Positions 52,467-60,693 of a stretch of DNA of 64,000 bases are shown in pieces; the first letter of the stretch is position 1; each line of letters begins with the position of its first letter. Position numbers and translations under genes: made by a program. Under the pieces are notes generated by a model. That model worked only from the letters and a program-made list of their open reading frames with translations. It made no database searches and was not told the DNA's origin. This stretch comes from Jiangella aurantiaca. Lineage in GTDB: Bacteria; Actinomycetota; Actinomycetes; Jiangellales; Jiangellaceae. The stretch is from NCBI RefSeq assembly GCF_004349105.1, contig NZ_SMLB01000023.1:1-64000 (forward strand), given 5' to 3'.

Positions 52467-54022
52467 GCGGCGTCGGTGCCAACGCGGTCCGGGCTCGCCG
52501 TCAGCGCCTCGTGGTAGGCGGACCAGTGCAGCAGGGCGCTGACGGCGACCGCGTTGCAGCCGGGCCAGTCCATCGTCACCAGCGGGGTGCCGAACCGGGT
52601 GTCCAGTCCCCAGGTCGAGAGCGAGCCATGCGGATTCTGGGCGGCGACGACGGCGTTGGCGGCCGCGACCGCCTTGGCGAGATAGTGCTCCTCGCCGGTG
52701 GCGCGGTGCAGGGCGAGCAGCGACACCAGCCAGTGCCCGGTGTGCACTTCCATGGGCCAGTAGCAGCGGTACTGCTCCAGCACCGTCGGGGTGGGGCAGT
52801 GCACCGGCACGGGCGACTCCTCGGGCGCCCAGACCACGAACTGGTCCTCGATGTACGCGTTGAGCTGCGCCGCCAGTCGCACCCGGTCCGGCGCGTCGCT
52901 TCGGCCGGAGAGCAGGAAGCGGATGGTCTCGTTGGTGTCCCAGTGCTGCAGGTTGCTCCACGGCGGCGTCTCCGGGATGTCCTCATACATCCCCTCCCAC
53001 CGGCCGTCGGTCACCGGGCCGGCGAGCAGCCACGCCTCGCCCTTCGCCGCGGCCGCTGCCCGAGTGGCCCGCTGCGACGGCGTCCCGGGCGCCTCGGGCG
53101 TCTCGCCGAGCAGCGTCAGCAGCCACACCGGGGTCACGACGGCGGAGGTGTAGCCGACGCTGGGCTCGCCCGTGCGCGGGTCGACGCGGAACGGCCAGGA
53201 GCCGTCCGGGTTCTGCAGGTCCACCATGACGTCGCCGACGCGGGCCGCGCGCTCGAGGTAGTGGGGCCCGCCCGTGCGCTCGAACAGCCGCAGCATGACC
53301 TCGCCGACACGCGCGGCCCGGAAGACGGTGATGTGGTCGCCCTCGACCCAGCCGCCGAACCCGCCCTCGAGCACCGTCGATGGCGCCAGCCCGCCCAGCC
53401 GCCAGTCGTCCGGGAGGTGGTGCTCCAGCAGCCACCGCCCGTACGCGAGGGCCTGCCGTTCCGCCTCGGCGGCCTGCGGGTGGTCCGGGAAGCGGTCGGC
53501 GTAGGTCAGGTAGGCGTGGATGTAACTGGCATGGTGCTGCGCCGGAAACGCCAGCCGGCCGCGCAGCCCCGTCACGCTGTCCTCGAACGAGCTCCACGCG
53601 CTGCGCGGGTAGCCGTCCTCGTAGTCGAACACCTCGTCGCGGGCCGGCTGCAGCAGGTGGCCGACGGCGCGGTGGACGGCGCCGGTCCAGTCGGCGGGGT
53701 CGGGCCGGACGCCGTCGAACCCGGGTACCTTCCAGAACTGACGGTGTTTGCGGACGGCGACCTCGCGGTCGCCGTCGAAGCCGCGGACGAGCACGTCGAC
53801 CGGGCCGAGAGGGAGCAGCGGCCACGCCTCCGCCAGGTCGGCGGCCTCGGTGGCGACCGAGCCGGTCCAGACGACACGTTCGCGGTCGGCGACGGCGACC
53901 TCGAACCGCGTGGCCGACGGCACCGGCGCCCATCGCAGCACCGGCGGCCCCACGAACCGCGGCGAGAACGCTGACGGGCCCTCGAACCGGATCACACGCG
54001 ACTGGTCGATCCAGTCACTCAT
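52451..54022 (-). CDS. Alpha/alpha-barrel protein, probable glycan-active enzyme
   Basis: A 523-residue protein. The first ~100 residues are a beta-sandwich (PVLRWAPVPSATRFEVAVADRERVVWTG). The rest shows the helix repeat pattern of (alpha/alpha)6 barrels: HHASYIHAYLTYADRFPDHP, YLERAARVGDVMVDLQNPDGSWPFRVD, VHTGHWLVSLLALHRATGEEHYLAKAV. This resembles pectate-lyase/glucuronyl-epimerase-like barrels. No catalytic residues can be named. It lies at the 3' end of the minus-strand carbohydrate run. ATG at 54022. Confidence 0.7.
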   Translation of the reverse strand: MSDWIDQSRVIRFEGPSAFSPRFVGPPVLRWAPVPSATRFEVAVADRERVVWTGSVATEAADLAEAWPLLPLGPVDVLVRGFDGDREVAVRKHRQFWKVPGFDGVRPDPADWTGAVHRAVGHLLQPARDEVFDYEDGYPRSAWSSFEDSVTGLRGRLAFPAQHHASYIHAYLTYADRFPDHPQAAEAERQALAYGRWLLEHHLPDDWRLGGLAPSTVLEGGFGGWVEGDHITVFRAARVGEVMLRLFERTGGPHYLERAARVGDVMVDLQNPDGSWPFRVDPRTGEPSVGYTSAVVTPVWLLTLLGETPEAPGTPSQRATRAAAAAKGEAWLLAGPVTDGRWEGMYEDIPETPPWSNLQHWDTNETIRFLLSGRSDAPDRVRLAAQLNAYIEDQFVVWAPEESPVPVHCPTPTVLEQYRCYWPMEVHTGHWLVSLLALHRATGEEHYLAKAVAAANAVVAAQNPHGSLSTWGLDTRFGTPLVTMDWPGCNAVAVSALLHWSAYHEALTASPDRVGTDAAATWL

Positions 54023-54040
54023 TCAGCTGCCCTCCGCGGG

Positions 54041-55210
54041 TCAGAACCAGGTCTCGACGACGTCGGTGACGACGCCGTCCGGGCCGGTCAGCGGGATCCG
54101 CCGCCACTTGTCGAACGTCGTGCAGGGGTGCGAGATGCCGAGCTGGACGCGGTCGCCCACGGCCAGGACGGTGCCGTCCGGCAGGGCCACGAACGCGTGC
54201 TGGTCGTTCAGCGCGGTGACCTCGGAGCCGTCCAGGGGCAGGACCTCCGCCGAGCCGCGGGGGAGGACGGCGAGCGGGATCGGCAGCCCCTGGTCGAACG
54301 AGGCGTCGCGGCGGCCGACGTCGAGGAAGGCGCGCCCGGGCTCCGGTGCCGACACGACGGTGCCCCAGACGGTGAGCGCGGCGCGCAGCCGGGCCGGCGC
54401 GTCCGGGCCGTCGAGCGGGGAGTTGCGGTGGAACATGCCGGAATCGTGCGTGACGTAGCAGCCGCTGCGCAGGATCACCCGGCCGCCGCCGGTCAGCACG
54501 TCCGCGACGACGTCGTAGAACATGCTCCCGCCGGCCGACAGCACAGGCGCGCCCGCGGTGTCATCTGTGTCGGCGCGCACCTCGTCGGCGGCCGCGCGCA
54601 GGGTCTCCAGGTACGCCCGGACGGCGGCCAGCGACGGCGCCGTGCGGTCGCCGGCCACCGAGCCCTCGTAGCCCGCGACGCCGGTGAGCCGGATGTTCGG
54701 CGCCCGCCCGATCGCGGACCGGACGGCGTCGCGATCGGCCTTCGTGCGGGTGCCGGTGCGCCCGCCCGGCGACCCGACCTCCAGCAGCACGTCGACGACG
54801 GTGCCGCTGGGTGCGGCGGCGGCCTGCAGGATTTCGACGCCGTCGGTGGAGTCGACCCAGCAACGGAAGCCGAACCCGCCGCCGGCCACCTCGCCGGCGA
54901 CCCAGGCCGCCTCGCCGGGCTGCACCAGCTCGTTGGCCAGCTGCACCGACGGCACACCGTGCTCGCGCATCACCCGCACCTGGGCGGGCGTCGCGGCGGT
55001 GATGCCGGTGGCGCCGGCGGCCAGCTGGCGGTGGAACAGCGCCGGCGCCATCGTCGTCTTGCCGTGCGGCTGCAGCTCGACGCCGTGCTCGCGGCACCAC
55101 GCCGCCATCGTGGCGAGGTTGTGCTCCAGCGCGGCGTCGTCGAGGACCGCGAACGGGGTGGGCAGGTCGTGGAGGGATCGACCGACGGTGGAAGGGGTCA
55201 CGAGCGTCAC
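54041..55210 (-). CDS. D-serine dehydratase/D-threonine aldolase-like PLP enzyme
   Basis: A 389-residue PLP enzyme with an alanine-racemase-type N-terminal barrel: LPTPFAVLDDAALEHNLATMAAWCREHGVELQPHGKTTMAP, where the Lys of HGKTTMAP binds PLP. The C-terminal DSD-like domain ends with GISHPCTTFDKW, whose H-x-C is the family's zinc site. It acts on a 3-hydroxy D-amino acid or a related amino compound. The GTG start at 55210 overlaps the PIG-L stop by four bases. Within this sugar locus the substrate may be an amino acid linked to a glycan. Confidence 0.88.
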   Translation of the reverse strand: MTLVTPSTVGRSLHDLPTPFAVLDDAALEHNLATMAAWCREHGVELQPHGKTTMAPALFHRQLAAGATGITAATPAQVRVMREHGVPSVQLANELVQPGEAAWVAGEVAGGGFGFRCWVDSTDGVEILQAAAAPSGTVVDVLLEVGSPGGRTGTRTKADRDAVRSAIGRAPNIRLTGVAGYEGSVAGDRTAPSLAAVRAYLETLRAAADEVRADTDDTAGAPVLSAGGSMFYDVVADVLTGGGRVILRSGCYVTHDSGMFHRNSPLDGPDAPARLRAALTVWGTVVSAPEPGRAFLDVGRRDASFDQGLPIPLAVLPRGSAEVLPLDGSEVTALNDQHAFVALPDGTVLAVGDRVQLGISHPCTTFDKWRRIPLTGPDGVVTDVVETWF

Positions 55211-56049
55211 GGTACTGGGAAAGTGCCCCGCAGGTTCACCGCGGAGTAGGCGATGTGCCTGGTCAGCGGATCGGCCGCGAGCGCGGCGTCGGTGACCGGC
55301 AAATGCGAGTGCGTCTCGTTGTACAGCCGCACGAACGCCTCGGCGAAGTTGACGCCGGCGGCCCGGCCGGCCTCGCCGTTGTACGACTCGACCAGCTTGC
55401 GGGCGAACACGCCGTGGTAGCCCTGGCTGACGAACTGGTCCATCGCCGCGAGCTTCGTCCCGACGACGTCGGTGATGTCGATGTAGCAGTCGTTGCGCAC
55501 GCCGCCGAGGCTGAGCGCGTCGAGGTTGAACACCGGCAGCCCGCCGAGGAACACCTGCCGCACCGGCACCTCGTCGCGGCCGTCGAGGTTGCGCAGGTAG
55601 GTGCCCGCCCGCGAGAGCGCCGCCAGCGCCATGCCGGTGGCGACGGAGTGCGGGTCGAAGTAGGCGGGGTTCTTCGGATGGTCGCAGATCACGATCTCCG
55701 GCTGTTCGGCCGCGATGTGCTCGGCGATCTCCTCGACGACGTCCTCGTGGACCGTCGCGTAGGTGTCCTCGTGGTCCAGCGTGATGACCTTGCCGATCCC
55801 GATGATGTCCGCGGCGCGCTCGAGCTCGTTCTTCTTGTTCGCGACGATGTCGTCCAGCCCGGCGGTCGCGATGTCGTCGTCGGGGTGGTCCTTGCGCCAC
55901 TCCTCGGCGTACTTGTTCGCGTGGATGCGCCCGCCGTGGCTGAGGATCAGCGCGACGATCTCGTCGCCGCGCTGCGCGTGCAGCGCCAGCGTGCCGCCGC
56001 AGTTGGTGATCGTGTCGGCCGGGTGGGCGTAGATCGTCATGATCTTCAT
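55207..56049 (-). CDS. PIG-L family protein with variant active site
   Basis: A 280-residue LmbE/PIG-L protein. The metal-binding motif near the N-terminus reads YAHPADTITNCGGT (H9, A11, D12). Most family members have HPDD, whose first Asp (here Ala) is the general base in MshB-type deacetylases, while H9 and D12 are zinc ligands. A later PHSVATG supplies the third ligand. It may be a variant deacetylase, hydrolase or binding protein for an amino sugar. It lies between the GH36 and DSD-like genes and overlaps the latter. Confidence 0.85.
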   Translation of the reverse strand: MKIMTIYAHPADTITNCGGTLALHAQRGDEIVALILSHGGRIHANKYAEEWRKDHPDDDIATAGLDDIVANKKNELERAADIIGIGKVITLDHEDTYATVHEDVVEEIAEHIAAEQPEIVICDHPKNPAYFDPHSVATGMALAALSRAGTYLRNLDGRDEVPVRQVFLGGLPVFNLDALSLGGVRNDCYIDITDVVGTKLAAMDQFVSQGYHGVFARKLVESYNGEAGRAAGVNFAEAFVRLYNETHSHLPVTDAALAADPLTRHIAYSAVNLRGTFPVP

Positions 56050-56064
56050 GGCTGTCTCCGGATG

Positions 56065-58176
56065 TCAGATGCGGTCGAGGACGATGAGCTCACTGGCGTA
56101 GTCGCCGATCAGGGGGACCCGAAGGCCGTGGTGCATGAGCAGTGCCCCGCTGTGCCGCGTCCCCGACGCGGCGTCGGCGTACACCGCCGCGGGGTCGAGG
56201 CCGCGCAGCCGCAGCAGCACCGTCCGGCGCAGCTGCCGCACCGACGGCGCGAACGCGAACACGGCGACCTGGTCGCCGGACGGCGCCACGTAGGCGACCG
56301 CGGTCACGTCGTCCGGTGCCCCGGACAACCGCCGCATCGCGCCGTACTGCACCGTCGCGCGGATCCGCTTGTACTGGGCGACGTACTCGGCTCCGGCGGC
56401 CAGGTCCGCGTCGGACCACGCCGCCAGGTTCCCGCCGATCCCCAGCAACCCGGTCATCGCCGAGTGGAACCGGAACCGCAGCGGGATCTCCCGCTTGGTG
56501 AGGTACGTCGGGGAGTCGGTGACCCAGGCCATCATCGTGTGCGGCGAGTGGGCGTACGCGTAGCCGTGCTGGATCGCCAGCCGCTCCAGCGCGTCGGTGT
56601 TGTCGCTGGGCCAGACCCACTCGGCGCGCGACAGGACGCCGAGGTCGGCCCGGCCGCCGCCGGACGCGCAGCTCTCGATCCAGACGTCCGGATGCAGCTC
56701 TCGCACCCGGTCGAGTACCTCGTAGAGCCCCTCGACGTGCCCGACCCAGACCGAGCCGGCGTCCTCGAGCCCGGACGACGCCTCGGTGAGCGGCCGGTTG
56801 AGGTCCCACTTCAGTGCGTCGATCGGCGCCGACGACAGCAGCGCGTCCAGCGCCTCGACGACGTGCGCGCGGACGTCCGGCCGGCTCAGCGCCAGCAGGT
56901 GGGTCTGCCGGGCCAGCGTGCGCGGGCGGGTGGGCCACTGGTAGATCCAGTCCGGATGGGCGCGGAACAGGTCGCTGTCCGGGCTGACTGCTTCCGGCTC
57001 GACCCACACGCCGAACCGCATGCCCAGCGCGTGCACCTCGTCGGCCAGTGGCTTCAGGCCGTCCGGGAAGGCGGTCCGGTCCGGCGTCCAGTCGCCGACG
57101 CCGGTGCTCTCGTCGTCGCGCCCGGCGAACCAGCCGTCGTCGACGACGAACAGCTCCGCACCCAGCGCGGCGGCCCGCCGGGCCAGCTCGAGCTGCGAGT
57201 CCGGGCGGACGTCGAAGAAGGTCGCCTCCCAGCTGTTGTAGAGCACCGGCCGGACGGTGCCGGACCTCGGCACGACGTGTGCGCGCTCGTACGCGTGCCA
57301 GCGGTCGGTGAGCTCGTCGTGCCCGGCGGCCGCGTACACGCCGACGGTGACGGGGGTGGTCCACGATCTGCCCGGCGGCAGGGGGTGGCGCAGGTCGAAG
57401 TCGTTGACGCCGGCGGTGACGTGCAGCCGGCCGTCGTTGGCCAGTTCGGCGGTCAGCCGCCAGGAGCCGCTCCATGCCAGCGCGACGCTCCACACGGCGC
57501 CGGCCCCGTCGGCGGCGCGCGCGTCGTCGCCCGCGTCGAGCGCGAGCCAGGGCTGCGCGGCGTGCCCGGGAATGCCACGACGCGACTCCAGTACCAGCCG
57601 GCCCGGCCCGAGCGGCCGCCGCGTGACCTGGGTCTCGGCGGCGTACGCACCGGCCAGCCAGGTCGCCACCCAACGCGGCTGCGACGGCAGCCCCCAGCTC
57701 GCGGAGTACGCGCGGTCCAGCACGACCGGCGTCTCGCCGTCGTTCACCAGCGTCGTCCACCGCTCCAGCGCGCCGCCGCGGACCCGGTAATGCAGCTCGG
57801 CCGCGAACGGGTAGTGCCGGTCGGCCAGCCGGATCGTCAACTCGTCGCCGCTCACGGCCGACGACTCGACGGCGAGGTCGAGCGCGCGGACGCCGTCGGC
57901 GAACTCCACCTTGAGCGCGGACTCGTCCAGCCGCCGGCCGCCGTGCGCAACCAGCTCCTCGGTATGGGCTCGCGGGCTGGACCACGTGTTCGAGCCGAAC
58001 TCGCGGGCGTCGTCGGTCAGCAGCACGCCGACGTCAGCAGGCTCGATCGGGCCACCCCAGTGCAGGTGCCGCAGGTCGCCGTCGGGGGTGACGGCGAGCG
58101 TGTAGGCGAACCCGTCGCCCCGCAGCAGGAAGGAGTTCAGGTCGCGCAAGTGCAGGATCGACGGAGGATCGGCCAC
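56065..58176 (-). CDS. GH36 alpha-galactosidase
   Basis: A 703-residue alpha-galactosidase (MelA type). The N-terminal beta-supersandwich runs to about residue 315, and the TIM barrel starts at VLYNSWEATFFDV. The nucleophile is D458 (LKWDLNRPLTE), the acid/base D525 (SDNTDALERL), and CASGGGRADLGVLSRAEWVWPSDN is the family block. It releases alpha-galactose from raffinose-type sugars or galactans. I chose the GTG at 58176: a -10-like TAGGGT (minus strand) ends six bases upstream, suggesting a leaderless message. The GTG at 58182 is the alternative. It leads the minus-strand run. Confidence 0.92.
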   Translation of the reverse strand: MADPPSILHLRDLNSFLLRGDGFAYTLAVTPDGDLRHLHWGGPIEPADVGVLLTDDAREFGSNTWSSPRAHTEELVAHGGRRLDESALKVEFADGVRALDLAVESSAVSGDELTIRLADRHYPFAAELHYRVRGGALERWTTLVNDGETPVVLDRAYSASWGLPSQPRWVATWLAGAYAAETQVTRRPLGPGRLVLESRRGIPGHAAQPWLALDAGDDARAADGAGAVWSVALAWSGSWRLTAELANDGRLHVTAGVNDFDLRHPLPPGRSWTTPVTVGVYAAAGHDELTDRWHAYERAHVVPRSGTVRPVLYNSWEATFFDVRPDSQLELARRAAALGAELFVVDDGWFAGRDDESTGVGDWTPDRTAFPDGLKPLADEVHALGMRFGVWVEPEAVSPDSDLFRAHPDWIYQWPTRPRTLARQTHLLALSRPDVRAHVVEALDALLSSAPIDALKWDLNRPLTEASSGLEDAGSVWVGHVEGLYEVLDRVRELHPDVWIESCASGGGRADLGVLSRAEWVWPSDNTDALERLAIQHGYAYAHSPHTMMAWVTDSPTYLTKREIPLRFRFHSAMTGLLGIGGNLAAWSDADLAAGAEYVAQYKRIRATVQYGAMRRLSGAPDDVTAVAYVAPSGDQVAVFAFAPSVRQLRRTVLLRLRGLDPAAVYADAASGTRHSGALLMHHGLRVPLIGDYASELIVLDRI

Positions 58177-58182
58177 GCGCAC

Positions 58183-58213
58183 ACCCTAGACGTGGGACGA
58201 CGTTCCATGTCAA
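58183..58213 (-). promoter_or_regulatory. GH36 promoter overlapping a LacI-like operator
   Basis: Minus strand: TTGACA (58213-58208), then the dyad TGGAACG-T-CGTCCCA (58207-58193, one mismatched pair) and TAGGGT (58188-58183). Thirteen bases (TTGACATGGAACG) are identical to the site at 60626-60638. Confidence 0.6.
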
Positions 58214-58252
58214 GGTTCTCCCTCGTCCGGCACCGACGGGAGGACGGCACCT

Positions 58253-60484
58253 GTGCAGAACCCACGGCTGGTCCGCGACGGCGACACCGTGCGGGTCGTC
58301 GCGGGGTCCTACATCTGGACCTGGACCTCGTCCGACGACGTGGTCGTCCTGGCCGATCCGCACGGCCGGACGATCGTCGCCGGGCCGATGCAGCCGGCCG
58401 TCATGACCCGCGCCGGCCAGGGCGAGGCGCAGTCGGCATGGGCACTCGGTCGCGTCGTCGGTGTCGTCGTCGCGGACCACCTGGTCACCGTGCGCTACGC
58501 GAGCGTGAACGGGACCGACGAGCTGGAGCTGCGCTGGCGGTTCGAGCCGGAGCGATGCTGGCTCGAACCGGTCGGCTACACGATGGCCGGCGCCGCCGAC
58601 GTCGTCTCGCTGCACTGGTTCGCGCGCCAGTCCGGCACCGGCGGCGGCCGGCCGGCCCCCGGACTCCGATGCCGGTACTTGGTCCACCCCGGCGTGTCCG
58701 GCTCGGCGTTGGTGAGCCCGGTGATCCAGACCCAGGCCAAGCTCGACACGACCACGTGGCTCGGCCGCGGCGGCGGCGGCGAGGTCCGGATGCGCCAGCA
58801 ATGGGCGCTGCCGGCGCACTACGTCGCCGGCCTGGACTCCTCGGCCCACCCCGTCGAGGTGGGTGCGATGACGTCGAAGCTGAGCGACGCGTTCTGCCTG
58901 GGCCTGGCCGACCTGCCGGCCGGCGACCTCCTGCTCCGGTTGCACGACGAGCGGTTCTCGCCGGTGCTCCAGCTGCGTGGCGACCTGTGGGGCCACCTGC
59001 GCGGTCCGGGACGCTTCGAGCTGGGCGCGCCCATGGTGTGGACGTTCGGGCCCGACTACCCCGAGGCGATCCGCGCCTACCAGCGGGCGCTGGTCGAGAG
59101 CGGGATCGTCACGGTGCCCACGCCGTCACCGGCGAAGCTGGCGGCGGCGACGGCGTCGCAGTTCAACACATGGGGCGCCCAGCTCGCCGCGGGCACAGCG
59201 GCGCAGCGGTTCGGCCAGGCGAGCCTGGATGCGATCCACGCCCAGCTCCTCGACTCCGGGCTCGAGGTCGGCATGGTCGTCGTCGACGACAAGTGGGAGG
59301 GCGAGTACGGCAAGCTCGAACACGCGGGCGACCGCTTCCCCGAGTTCGAGCGGACGCTGGCGAGCATCCGCAGCCACGGCCACCGCGTCGGCCTGTGGGC
59401 GGCGTTCCTGCGGTGTGACGACCCCGCGACGCACGGGCTGTCGAGGGCGGACCTGCTCCGCGGACTCGACGGCGAGCCGATCGTGCTCGGCCCAGCCGAG
59501 GCGCCGTACTTCCTGTTCGACGTCACCCTCGCCGGCGTGCGAGCCGTGCTGCGCGAGCGGATCGCCGCGTTCGTCGCGAGGTACCGGCCCGCGCTGGTGA
59601 AGTTCGACTTCGGCTACGAGATCCCGGACCTGTCGCTGTGCGCACCGGCCGATCTCGACTACGCGGGCGAGCGGCTGCTCGGCCTCGCGCTCGAGGTCGT
59701 CGTCGGTGCCCTGCGGGCGGCCGATCCCGACATCGTGGTCATGTACTACGCGCTCTCCCCGTTGTTCGCTCCGTATGTCGACCTCCACAGCGTTGACGAC
59801 CTCTGGATGAACGCGTCGGAGTACCACGCCGAGGTCAACCGGCGGCTGTTCTTCGGCCGGCTGCTCGGAGAGCTCGGCGTCGCCAGCTACGGCTCCGGCG
59901 GATACGACTGGGTGAACCAGGCCGACATCTGGTTCGACTCGGTCGCCTGCGGTCCGCTCGGCATGCTGGGCAGCTTCACGGGCGACCTCTCCGACAGCAC
60001 GTGCCCGCCCGAGCTGGTGGCGCTGCACAACGGACTGACCCGGCTGTCGCGCCGGCGGACCCGTTTCCGGGTCGACGCCATCGGCGCGTCCCGGCTCGGG
60101 CCGGTCACCGGCGCCCGATCGTCGTCGTGGGTGCGGGTCGAGAACGGTGAACCGGTGCTGGTCGTGCTGCGGCCGGGCGGGTTCCTGGGGGCGCCGGGCG
60201 TGCGCCAGTTCGGCGGCCTGCTCAGCACGGACGTGAACGTGGCGGTGGGCTCCCTCGACGCCGGCGGACTGGCGGCGGCACGACGTATCGGCGTGGTGCC
60301 GCGCGGCGACGGCGAGCTGGTTCTGAATTTCCTGCCCGACGGAGAGCGGGTCGCCGTCGTCGTGCACACGCTCGGCGGCGATCGGCACGAGTCGTCACGC
60401 GCGGCGCGGGGCGGCCGGTTCGTCCTCCCGCTGTCGACGACCGTCGACGAGGCACCCGTGACCTGGGTGGAGCTGGTCCGCTGA
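58253..60484 (+). CDS. Clan-D glycoside hydrolase-like protein
   Basis: A 743-residue protein with a beta-rich N-terminal part (~250 residues) and a TIM barrel of the GH31/GH36 type: FNTWGAQLAAGTAAQRFG, VVVDDKWEGEYGKLEHAGDRFPEFERTL, nucleophile candidate D452 in ALVKFDFGYEIPD, and HSVDDLWMNASEYHAEVNRR. It is probably cytoplasmic because it has no signal. Sugar specificity is unknown, and it is distant from the GH36 protein next to it. The GTG start at 58253 has GGGAGG upstream. Divergent from GH36, sharing the operator region at 58193-58207. Confidence 0.78.
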   Translation: MQNPRLVRDGDTVRVVAGSYIWTWTSSDDVVVLADPHGRTIVAGPMQPAVMTRAGQGEAQSAWALGRVVGVVVADHLVTVRYASVNGTDELELRWRFEPERCWLEPVGYTMAGAADVVSLHWFARQSGTGGGRPAPGLRCRYLVHPGVSGSALVSPVIQTQAKLDTTTWLGRGGGGEVRMRQQWALPAHYVAGLDSSAHPVEVGAMTSKLSDAFCLGLADLPAGDLLLRLHDERFSPVLQLRGDLWGHLRGPGRFELGAPMVWTFGPDYPEAIRAYQRALVESGIVTVPTPSPAKLAAATASQFNTWGAQLAAGTAAQRFGQASLDAIHAQLLDSGLEVGMVVVDDKWEGEYGKLEHAGDRFPEFERTLASIRSHGHRVGLWAAFLRCDDPATHGLSRADLLRGLDGEPIVLGPAEAPYFLFDVTLAGVRAVLRERIAAFVARYRPALVKFDFGYEIPDLSLCAPADLDYAGERLLGLALEVVVGALRAADPDIVVMYYALSPLFAPYVDLHSVDDLWMNASEYHAEVNRRLFFGRLLGELGVASYGSGGYDWVNQADIWFDSVACGPLGMLGSFTGDLSDSTCPPELVALHNGLTRLSRRRTRFRVDAIGASRLGPVTGARSSSWVRVENGEPVLVVLRPGGFLGAPGVRQFGGLLSTDVNVAVGSLDAGGLAAARRIGVVPRGDGELVLNFLPDGERVAVVVHTLGGDRHESSRAARGGRFVLPLSTTVDEAPVTWVELVR

Positions 60485-60533
60485 AGAACGCGCACACGTC
60501 GCCCTCCAGCACCAACCACCGACAGGCCCTCCC

Positions 60534-60610
60534 CTCGTTGATCTTGGAGTTGTTCGGCCATTGCGGGCGATATGTCCGATAGATGGCCGAACAACTCCAA
60601 GATCAACGAG
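60534..60610. repeat. Perfect 28-bp inverted repeat
   Basis: Arms 60534-60561 and 60583-60610 are exact complements around a 21-base loop; the first arm starts CTCGTTGATCTTGGAG. It lies between two co-directional genes and may end transcription of the first. It shares TTGATC-W-TGGAG with the hairpin at 39032. Confidence 0.75.
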
Positions 60611-60625
60611 CCGAACCATCGGTTC

Positions 60626-60646
60626 TTGACATGGAACGGCGTTCTG
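60626..60646 (+). promoter_or_regulatory. Shared promoter/LacI-like operator before the propeller gene
   Basis: TTGACA (60626-60631) followed by TGGAACG-G-CGTTCTG (60632-60646; GAACG and CGTTC pair perfectly). TTGACATGGAACG is identical to the GH36 promoter block. It lies 48 bases before the start at 60694. Confidence 0.6.
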
Positions 60647-60693
60647 CGCATCGTTCGACGACGCATCCCGCACCGTCGAACCGGGAGTCGCCC

